Below are positions 7,237 to 12,436 of a DNA stretch of 13,014 nucleotides, in pieces. The stretch is from contig CP070804.1 in the NCBI GenBank assembly GCA_020343635.1, forward strand, positions 565,032 to 578,045, in the 5' to 3' direction. The stretch is from Candidatus Aenigmatarchaeota archaeon. GTDB taxonomy: Archaea > Aenigmatarchaeota > Aenigmatarchaeia > QMZP01 > JAFGSV01. How positions within the stretch are numbered: the stretch's first letter is position 1; every line of letters begins with the position of its first letter. A program made the translations under genes and the position numbers. The notes below the pieces were generated by a model. The model did not search any database and was not told the origin of the DNA. It worked only from the letters and a program-made list of their open reading frames with translations.

Positions 7237-8262
7237 TTACTTAAATAACGTGTCCTTCAGGGCAAGTATAAAGATCACGATGCCTGCGAACACTATAACC
7301 GGCCAGCCTATGATAACGAAGAGAAGCGAATTACCAGCCAGGAGGAGCTTCGAAATGGTGCTCGCGAAAGTGAAAAGAAGGGCGAGGATTATTATTTTCT
7401 TCCAGGAGAATTTCAGGCCGGACCTGAACGGGACGTCCAGATTCACCTTCCTGGACTTTTTAAGGCTGGTGTAAAGCAGAACTGCAGCTATCAGGTATGC
7501 CAGCCATATGGTCGCCTGGGATTCGATTCCGGGAAGCGCTTCTATCCTCAGAACAGTTCCGAGAGCCACGTACATTACAATGAGCGCTATGAAGAGGATT
7601 ACGAACGCCTTTCTCCCTGGCAGCAGAGACTTCATGTCGTAGTTCCTGCCGCTGGTGAGGTTCCTCCATATACAGATGAGTGCCATGAGGACCGCTGCCG
7701 TTGAGACGCCAGAAGCCAAGGAATGCAGCGGAGATTGTGAGTTTATGGACTGGAAAATTCCGAAAAATACGGCAGATATCGCCAGGTACCAGAAGGCGCC
7801 CTCTTTCGCGAAGACTGACTGCAGACGTCTCGGAAGACCGTTGGCTATCGTCCTTGATTTCGTCAGGAGCGTCTCACCAACGAAGAGGGGTGTTACGAAA
7901 GCCAGGATGGCGTGCCAGAACATGACCAGAACTATGAACTCTATCACTGCCACACCGCCTATACTGAGGGGCTGGGGATTCCATGTCGGGAACCACAGTA
8001 TCTTGGTCATGTAGGCCTCGTAAAGTCCGAATATAAGTCCTGCCAGGTAAAGTGTGTAAAACTTCGGCTTTCCCAGCCTGAAGACTATGGTAGCCAATAC
8101 CAGCGTGTGGAGCATGTAAAGAGGGAACACGACCCCCACTCCCCAGGCATGAAAGAAAGGGAACATGTCGGAACCTGCGAAGACTTCTGCGAAGAAACTG
8201 GAGAAGGCGCCGAGTATGACCCAGAAAAGTATTTTCAGTTTGAGTGGCGGTTTATCAGCCAT
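7237..8262 (-). CDS. Conserved polytopic membrane protein, about 10 TM helices
   Basis: Function unknown. The 341 residues contain about ten hydrophobic helices (near 10-28, 42-62, 68-86, 103-126, 156-172, 182-199, 218-238, 250-267, 289-308, 312-335). Distinct conserved-looking polar motifs sit in the N-terminal half: F-F-A-E-V (23-27), F-P-F-F-H-A-W-G (34-41), the H52 after P-L-Y-M-L, Y-L-A-G-L-I-F-G-L-Y-E-A-Y (72-84) with charged E82, and W116-H117. Buried H/E residues could mean transport or intramembrane catalysis but no known active site is recognisable. The overall style resembles uncharacterised membrane proteins I associate with methanogens; this is from memory and unverified. The ATG at 8262 has no Shine-Dalgarno but a TTTAAGT element 21-28 bases upstream. 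It lies 27 bases after zupT. Confidence 0.7.
   Translation of the reverse strand: MADKPPLKLKILFWVILGAFSSFFAEVFAGSDMFPFFHAWGVGVVFPLYMLHTLVLATIVFRLGKPKFYTLYLAGLIFGLYEAYMTKILWFPTWNPQPLSIGGVAVIEFIVLVMFWHAILAFVTPLFVGETLLTKSRTIANGLPRRLQSVFAKEGAFWYLAISAVFFGIFQSINSQSPLHSLASGVSTAAVLMALICIWRNLTSGRNYDMKSLLPGRKAFVILFIALIVMYVALGTVLRIEALPGIESQATIWLAYLIAAVLLYTSLKKSRKVNLDVPFRSGLKFSWKKIIILALLFTFASTISKLLLAGNSLLFVIIGWPVIVFAGIVIFILALKDTLFK
7239..7246 (-). promoter_or_regulatory. TATA-box (ATTTAAGT) for the OB-fold gene
   Basis: Minus-strand ATTTAAGT lies 25-32 bases before the ATG at 7214 and overlaps the 3' end of the upstream membrane gene (stop at 7237-7239). The same octamer precedes the 10-TM gene and marC, so each minus-strand gene here seems to have its own leaderless promoter even though the genes are only 20-30 bases apart. 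Confidence 0.5.
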
Positions 8263-8282
8263 GTTGATAATTGGTTCAGTTC

Positions 8283-8290
8283 ACTTAAAT
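8283..8290 (-). promoter_or_regulatory. TATA-box (ATTTAAGT) for the 10-TM gene
   Basis: Minus-strand ATTTAAGT lies 21-28 bases before the ATG at 8262 and just reaches the last base of the zupT stop codon. No Shine-Dalgarno precedes the ATG. Confidence 0.5.
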
Positions 8291-9105
8291 TACAGGAACA
8301 GCAGCAGGCTTATGGCCATGACGAGCATGCCTGCGAAAAGTCCGTAAATTGATAAATGATGCTCTCCGTATTCCCTTGCCGCGGGCAAGAGCTGGTCAAG
8401 CGAGATGAACACCATTATCCCCGCTACTGTCGCGAAGAGTATGCCGAATACCATGTCGCTGAAGAACGCCCACAGCAAGCCGAAGCCCACTGCCGCGCCT
8501 ATGGGCTCTGCGATGCCTGACAGGAAGGAGTAGCCGAAGGCCTTCCTCCTGTTCCCTGTGGCATAGTAGATCGGCACCGAGACGGCTATCCCCTCCGGGA
8601 TGTTGTGTATCGCGATGGCTACCGCGATGGCGATACCCAGGGCGGGATCGGAAAGAGCGCCCGCAAAGGTGGCGAGACCCTCAGGGAAGTTGTGTATGGC
8701 CAGGGCAAGTGCTGCGAACATGCCCATCCGTATTAGCTTCCTGTTCCTCCTCAGCTCGTCGCTTCCCCTGACGTCCTCCACCCTCTTGTAGTCGTGCGGG
8801 TTCTCCACAGAGGGCAGGATCTTGTCCAGGGAAGCCGCTATCGCCACGCCACCGAAGAATGCGCCCACCGTGATCCAGCTTCCAGGCACGATTCAAACAG
8901 ATTCCATGAGGGCCGCCCTGCCCTTGAAGAATATCTCCACGAGCGATACGTATATCATCACGCCCGCGGAGAATCCGAGCGCAACGGCCAGGAACTTCGT
9001 GTTGGTGTGCCTGGTGAAGAAGGCCAGGGCGCTGCCTATGCCTGTAGACAGGCCTGCGAATAGCGTCAGTGAGAATGCGAAAATGACCAGGTTTGCATCC
9101 ACCAT
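8290..9105 (-). CDS. zupT: ZIP-family metal transporter, ZupT type, interrupted by one in-frame TGA
   Basis: ZupT-type ZIP proteins import Zn2+ and related divalent metals. Read from the ATG at 9105, the frame gives 271 residues with eight membrane helices. The N-terminal part T21-G-I-G-S-A-L-A-F-F...F-S-A-G-V-M-I-Y-V-S-L-V-E-I-F-F-K (to residue 61) is followed by a TGA at codon 71 (8895-8893). The frame then continues in phase with G-S-W-I-T-V-G-A-F-F-G-G, P-S-x-E-N-P-H-D, and the metal-site helices H138-N-F-P-E-G and H167-N-I-P-E-G. Both halves match one continuous family member, so the stop is a single-base lesion (GGA to TGA fits best). Alone, the second half (GTG at 8889) would lack helices 1 and 2. 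The start is supported by a TATA element about 27 bases upstream that is shared with marC. Confidence 0.87.
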
Positions 9106-9126
9106 ATATTGTGTAGTACCAAACGT

Positions 9127-9140
9127 ACTTTTATTTAAGT
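9127..9140. promoter_or_regulatory. Shared divergent TATA element for zupT (-) and marC (+)
   Basis: The 14-mer ACTTTTATTTAAGT has palindromic ends (ACTT...AAGT) and A/T-only cores on both strands. Read rightward, TTTATTTAA is centred about 26 bases before the marC ATG at 9160. Read leftward, AAATAAAA is centred about 27 bases before the zupT ATG at 9105. No second TATA candidate is present in the 54 bases between the two starts, so one element probably serves both leaderless genes. Confidence 0.55.
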
Positions 9141-9159
9141 GGTCAGACAACTGATTATT

Positions 9160-9828
9160 ATGATAGACTTTGCGCTGGTAAGCGGGTTCATACTCGGCGC
9201 CATTGTTTCTATAATAGTCATATCCAATCCCATTTCGACATCGGCTGTATTCGTTTCGCTTACCGAGGGTATGAAGAGAAAGGACAAGGTTGAGATAGCG
9301 AAAAGGTCCGTCAAATTCTCGCTGGTCATACTCGTGTTCTTCGCGCTTACAGGATTCTACCTCTTCCAGCTCTTCGGATTCAGCATAGGCGCTTTCAGGA
9401 TCGCGGGGGGCATTTTGCTGTTCACCATGGCCGTGCACATGATGAATCACAAGCAGAGGCATACAGAGGCGACAGAGCTTGACTACAACGAAATATCGCT
9501 GATGCCGCTGTCCGTGCCCTTCACGGCCGGACCGGGGACGATTGTTACTGTCGTGCTGCTCTCTTCAGAAGCCCTCAACATGATGAGCACTGTCGGGTTC
9601 ATGAGCGGCCTCCTGTCCGTGTTCGGCGTTTACGCGGGGATCCTGACGGTCGTGGTTATATCATACCTGATGATGGTCAACTCCCAGAGAATCGATGATA
9701 TCGTGAAAGAGGGCGGGCGCCACGTAATAACGAGGCTGATGGGGCTCCTCGTGATGGCCATAGCCATACAGTTCATGATAAACGGCGTGATAGACATAAT
9801 ACCCGACCTGATTGCGGCAGCCGTCTGA
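9160..9828 (+). CDS. marC: MarC/UPF0056 family integral membrane protein
   Basis: MarC-family proteins have six membrane helices and no settled function; the old link to multiple antibiotic resistance in E. coli was not upheld. Family signs are N-P at 20-21 (I-S-N-P-I-S), the F-R-I-A-G-G-I-L-L-F segment (about 79-88), and P-L-S-V-P-F-T-A-G-P-G-T-I (about 117-129). The length of 222 residues is normal. I chose the ATG at 9160 rather than the in-frame GTG at 9139, because 9139 falls inside the TATA element and 9160 lies about 26 bases after it. A short His-rich stretch (H-M-M-N-H-K-Q-R-H) in the loop after helix 3 could bind metal, which would suit its two ZIP-transporter neighbours, but that is speculative. 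Confidence 0.85.
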   Translation: MIDFALVSGFILGAIVSIIVISNPISTSAVFVSLTEGMKRKDKVEIAKRSVKFSLVILVFFALTGFYLFQLFGFSIGAFRIAGGILLFTMAVHMMNHKQRHTEATELDYNEISLMPLSVPFTAGPGTIVTVVLLSSEALNMMSTVGFMSGLLSVFGVYAGILTVVVISYLMMVNSQRIDDIVKEGGRHVITRLMGLLVMAIAIQFMINGVIDIIPDLIAAAV

Positions 9829-9838
9829 TTCTAAGCAA

Positions 9839-9850
9839 AACAATATAATT
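9839..9850 (+). promoter_or_regulatory. TATA-box for the second ZIP gene
   Basis: AACAATATAATT ends 21 bases before the ATG at 9871, with its A/T core centred about 25-26 bases upstream. No Shine-Dalgarno is seen, so the transcript is probably leaderless and separate from marC. Confidence 0.45.
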
Positions 9851-9870
9851 AACCTTTCCAAAGATAGCGT

Positions 9871-10632
9871 ATGATTCCTGCACTCTACCTGCCCTGGGTT
9901 TATGCGCTGCTGAGCGTATTTTTCATCAGCCTGCTTTCTCTGGTAGGACTGGCTTCATTTCTCGTCGGGAAGAAAAGGATGACAGCGATGCTCCTGTTCC
10001 TTATAAGCTTCGCTGCGGGATCGCTCTTCGGCGGCGCGTTCCTGCACCTGCTTCCCGAGGCGCTGGAAGAGATTGGGGATGCCGGTGCAGTGGGCTTCTA
10101 CATGCTCTTCGGGCTCATGATATTCTTCGTGCTCGAGAAGTTCGTCCAGTGGAGACACTGCCACCTGCCCACGACATCCGACCATCCGCACCCGTTCGCG
10201 TACATGAATCTGGTGGGAGATGCTCTACATAACTTCATAGACGGACTGATGATAGGCGTGGCTTACATCGTGAGCATACCGCTCGGAATAGCCACTACGC
10301 TCGCTGTGATATTCCACGAGATCCCCCAGGAGATCGGCGACTTCGGGGTACTGATACACGGGGGCTTCAAGAAGAAGAAGGCCGTGCTGCTCAACTTCCT
10401 GACTGCGCTCCTGGCCGTGATAGGTGCCATGGTGGGACTTGCGCTGGGCTCCTCTGTAGAGTCCTTTGCGCTGATCGTAATCCCGATAACGGCAGGGGGA
10501 TTCATCTACATAGCCGGCTCGGACCTCATACCGGAGATGCACAAGGAATGCAGCGCGAGAAGATCGACACTCCAGCTCATAGGGATAATGCTTGGCATCT
10601 TCGTGATGTACCTGCTGCTTTTCATGGAATAG
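9871..10632 (+). CDS. ZIP-family metal transporter (HELP-motif type)
   Basis: Transports Zn2+ or related divalent metals across the cytoplasmic membrane. The 253 residues form eight helices. Helix 4 carries D117-x-x-H120-N-F-I-D124-G and helix 5 carries H149-E150-I-P-Q-E154-I-G-D-F, the paired metal-site motifs of the SLC39-like (LIV-1-type) branch. The long loop between helices 3 and 4 is rich in possible metal ligands (H96, C97, H98, H105, H107). F-L-H-L-L-P-E-A (57-64) is another family mark. It belongs to a different ZIP branch from the ZupT gene 770 bases away, so the two are not recent duplicates. The start at ATG 9871 is supported by TATA spacing. Direction of transport cannot be inferred. 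Confidence 0.9.
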   Translation: MIPALYLPWVYALLSVFFISLLSLVGLASFLVGKKRMTAMLLFLISFAAGSLFGGAFLHLLPEALEEIGDAGAVGFYMLFGLMIFFVLEKFVQWRHCHLPTTSDHPHPFAYMNLVGDALHNFIDGLMIGVAYIVSIPLGIATTLAVIFHEIPQEIGDFGVLIHGGFKKKKAVLLNFLTALLAVIGAMVGLALGSSVESFALIVIPITAGGFIYIAGSDLIPEMHKECSARRSTLQLIGIMLGIFVMYLLLFME

Positions 10633-10735
10633 TTTATCCTACTTCAACACCCTTCCAGTGGCATTGGTAATTATTCGCCCTTAAATACGGAGCGCTTTCA
10701 GAAAGTATACCGAAAAGAATGAAAATTAAAGATCA

Positions 10736-10764
10736 GTGAACCCAAAGGAACGGGTTCACTTTTT
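10736..10764. terminator. Hairpin terminator between convergent genes
   Basis: A perfect 8-bp inverted repeat, GTGAACCC and GGGTTCAC, surrounds an 8-base loop and is followed by TTTTT on the plus strand. On the minus strand the hairpin is followed by a looser T-rich stretch (CTTTAATTTTC). The right arm overlaps the TGA of the PEF-CTERM gene. It could end both convergent transcripts. Hairpin terminators are not the main archaeal signal, where T-runs suffice, so the stem may also stabilise the 3' end. Confidence 0.6.
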
Positions 10765-11298
10765 ACGCGCAATGTAGGCTATTCCCGGAATGAAAGCCAT
10801 CACAAGAACCGAGAGACCTGTTATGGGGAACTCAGGTGCCCCGGGTGGGTCGTAATCCAGGCAGATTCTGTGTGTGTGGACACTGTTCGGGGTCTCGTCA
10901 GGTGGGCATTCTGAAGCGGTGTTAAGGTATAACGTGTTGTTACCGCTGTTGAATGGGAACTCGCCAACGTAATCCAGCCTTTCGCTGTCAGTGCATGCGA
11001 CCGCATCGTCCAGGCTTACAGGACCGTCAACACCATTCACGCTGACATAGTAGTCCTCTTGAGGCTGACATGCAGCTCTGATTGCATACACATAAACATC
11101 GTAAGGCCCTGCGAATTCGACACTGATCACAGCTGAGTCAACGACACGACCACTGTGATGACAGCCGTCACCGACAACCCAAAGGTCATCATCGAATGTA
11201 ATCTCGGTCATACCGTCAGGACATGGGGGTGTAGCGGAAGCATAGCCCACTGAAAGCACAAGAAAAGCTATTGCGAAAGTAGCGAAACTTGACTTCAT
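10756..11298 (-). CDS. Secreted surface protein with PEF-CTERM-like sorting tail
   Basis: The 180 residues show a clear Sec signal peptide (hydrophobic 5-19, A-S-A cleavage site at 20-22), a beta-rich Cys-containing ectodomain (C26, C46, C77, C102, C131, C146; probably three disulfides), and a tripartite tail. The tail has P154-equivalent context A-P-E-F-P-I-T (154-160), a membrane helix (about 161-176) and R-K-K at the end. This matches the PEF-CTERM sorting signal, recognised in some archaea by archaeosortase C, which removes the tail and presumably moves the protein to a lipid anchor. No archaeosortase is in the window. D-D-D-L-W-V-V-G-D-G-C-H-H and Y-D-V-Y-V-Y-A suggest a jelly-roll-like exported domain. 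GGAGG (11305-11309) sits 6 bases before the ATG, a clear leadered start. Adhesion or S-layer association is inference. Confidence 0.75.
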   Translation of the reverse strand: MKSSFATFAIAFLVLSVGYASATPPCPDGMTEITFDDDLWVVGDGCHHSGRVVDSAVISVEFAGPYDVYVYAIRAACQPQEDYYVSVNGVDGPVSLDDAVACTDSERLDYVGEFPFNSGNNTLYLNTASECPPDETPNSVHTHRICLDYDPPGAPEFPITGLSVLVMAFIPGIAYIARKK

Positions 11299-11345
11299 AT
11301 AAATCCTCCATTTATGAACAATAGTAGATATTAACCCCCAGATAG

Positions 11346-11356
11346 TTTTTTAAAAA
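11346..11356 (-). promoter_or_regulatory. TATA-like T6A5 block for the PEF-CTERM gene
   Basis: The run TTTTTTAAAAA lies about 50 bases before the ATG at 11298. It predicts a leader of about 25 bases, which contains the GGAGG Shine-Dalgarno at 11305-11309. The element is nearly symmetric. Confidence 0.4.
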
Positions 11357-11359
11357 GGA

Positions 11360-11367
11360 AGCATGCT
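11360..11367. promoter_or_regulatory. Palindrome AGCATGCT between divergent promoters
   Basis: An 8-base perfect palindrome lies between the TATA-like blocks of the PEF-CTERM gene and rubrerythrin. Position would suit a regulator shared by both genes, but an 8-base palindrome can occur by chance. Confidence 0.2.
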
Positions 11368-11377
11368 ATGCGATTAA

Positions 11378-11391
11378 CTTTTTATATATAA
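11378..11391 (+). promoter_or_regulatory. TATA-box for rubrerythrin
   Basis: CTTTTTATATATAA is the strongest TATA match in the window. It predicts a start near 11413 and a leader of about 48 bases ending in the Shine-Dalgarno GGAGGAG (11449-11455). A second T-rich element at 11405-11414 could give a shorter leader. Confidence 0.55.
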
Positions 11392-11448
11392 CAGCCGGAG
11401 AAATCCTTTTTATTTCAGGTTACAAGAATAAGAAGCGTGATAAAATAA

Positions 11449-11455
11449 GGAGGAG
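11449..11455 (+). promoter_or_regulatory. Strong Shine-Dalgarno of rubrerythrin
   Basis: GGAGGAG sits 5 bases before the ATG at 11461 and fixes that start. Most genes in the window lack such a site, which suggests high translation of rubrerythrin. Confidence 0.75.
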
Positions 11456-11460
11456 AAGAG

Positions 11461-11982
11461 ATGAACAAGACCGAGGAAAACCTGAAAGCTGCATTCGCGG
11501 GAGAGAGCCAGGCGAGGAACAAGTACGACTACTTCGCCAAGGTTGCGAGGAAGCAGGGCTACCACTACATAGCGAAGATCTTCGAGGAGACCGCGCTCAA
11601 CGAGATGCAGCACGCCAAGGACGAGTTCAAGCTGCTCAAGGGCATAGGAGACACCAGGGCGAACCTGAAGGAAGCCATACGGGGCGAGAACTACGAGACC
11701 ACGCAGATGTACCCGGAATTCGCGCGACAGGCCAAGCAAGAAGGCAACAGGGAAGCCGCTGCTCTTTTCACGATGATCGCGAGGGTCGAGGCAGAGCACA
11801 GGGACAGGTACAAGAAGCTTCTCGAGATGGTAGAGAAGGGAACCGTCTTCAAGAGGGACAAACCGATAAAGTGGAAGTGCTCAAAGTGCGGCTACATACA
11901 CGAGGGCAGGGAGCCTCCTGAGAAATGCCCGTCCTGCAAGCACCCGAAGGAATACTACGAGCCCGAATCGATGAGTTTCTGA
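11461..11982 (+). CDS. rbr: Rubrerythrin
   Basis: A diiron peroxidase that reduces H2O2 in anaerobes, taking electrons through its own rubredoxin domain. The 173 residues have a ferritin-like four-helix domain (about 1-125) with ligand motifs E15 (G-E-S-Q-A-R-N-K-Y), E48-x-x-H51 (N-E-M-Q-H-A-K), E77 (G-E-N-Y-E) and E110-x-x-H113, and a C-terminal rubredoxin-like domain with C140-x-x-C143 and C156-x-x-C159. All expected residues are present. Its strong TATA box and Shine-Dalgarno imply high expression. It suggests an anaerobic or microaerophilic host that meets oxygen. It is divergent from the PEF-CTERM gene and followed by the CBS gene, which has its own promoter. Confidence 0.95.
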   Translation: MNKTEENLKAAFAGESQARNKYDYFAKVARKQGYHYIAKIFEETALNEMQHAKDEFKLLKGIGDTRANLKEAIRGENYETTQMYPEFARQAKQEGNREAAALFTMIARVEAEHRDRYKKLLEMVEKGTVFKRDKPIKWKCSKCGYIHEGREPPEKCPSCKHPKEYYEPESMSF

Positions 11983-11989
11983 GCCCGTG

Positions 11990-12004
11990 ATTTTATTTAT
12001 AAAA
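11990..12004 (+). promoter_or_regulatory. TATA-box for the CBS-domain gene
   Basis: ATTTTATTTATAAAA lies just after the rubrerythrin stop and predicts a start near 12022, a few bases before the GAGGTG Shine-Dalgarno (12025-12030). The T-run may also end rubrerythrin transcripts. Confidence 0.45.
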
Positions 12005-12035
12005 CAGAATCTAAAATATAGATTGAGGTGTAAAC

Positions 12036-12422
12036 ATTACCCACTTGCTTGAAAAGGTGATGAACAGGAACGTTACCCTGATCCATCCGGACAAGTCCGT
12101 GAGATATGCAGGCCAGATTCTGAAGGCTGTCGACATAGGATGTCTGGTTGTCGTGGACAGGGAAAAGATTTCAGGTATCCTGACGGAAAGGGACATCGTG
12201 CAGAAAGTGGTGTCAAATGGTCTTGATATAAATAACACATGTGTTAGAGACATCATGTCCGATAACGTTATAACCATGGACAGGAAAAAGACCGTCGAGG
12301 AGGCCGTCGATCTTATGGAGAAAAGGGGGATCAAGAAAATACCCATAGTCGAGAACGGCAAGCTGATCGGCATCGTGACAATGACGGACCTGCTGGCGTT
12401 CCTGAGGAAGATCGAGAAGTAA
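12036..12422 (+). CDS. Two-CBS-domain protein (start probably ATT at 12036)
   Basis: CBS pairs bind adenine nucleotides and act as energy or ligand sensors; stand-alone pairs have unknown partners. The 128 residues hold CBS1 (about 1-62: V-M-N-R-N-V-T-L-I-H-P-D-K-S-V...G-C-L-V-V-V-D...G-I-L-T-E-R-D-I) and CBS2 (about 66-128: D-I-M-S-D-N-V-I-T-M-D...A-V-D-L-M...I-K-K-I-P-I-V-E-N-G-K-L-I-G-I-V-T-M-T-D-L). The G-x-x-T-x-x-D nucleotide-site pattern is present in both. The start is unusual. The only Shine-Dalgarno, GAGGTG at 12025-12030, is ideally spaced (5 bases) for an ATT at 12036; the next ordinary starts are TTG 12045 and ATG 12060, which lie too far or cut into CBS1. Rare ATT starts exist, but ATG-to-ATT error or mutation is also possible. 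Confidence 0.85.
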   Translation: MTHLLEKVMNRNVTLIHPDKSVRYAGQILKAVDIGCLVVVDREKISGILTERDIVQKVVSNGLDINNTCVRDIMSDNVITMDRKKTVEEAVDLMEKRGIKKIPIVENGKLIGIVTMTDLLAFLRKIEK

Positions 12423-12436
12423 TGAGAAATTGATTT

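Noticed and set aside
8893..9462. Minus-strand ORF starting at 9462 that runs into the zupT N-terminus
   Set aside because: Only the part after 9105 resembles ZupT; the upstream part is antisense to marC and the promoter element lies within it.
8290..10632. Recent duplication of ZIP genes
   Set aside because: The two proteins differ in metal-site motifs, loop structure and branch, so they are not a local duplicate pair.
10633..10755. tRNA or other structured RNA gene in the convergent gap
   Set aside because: No cloverleaf, T-loop motif or CCA context could be drawn; only the terminator hairpin is supported.
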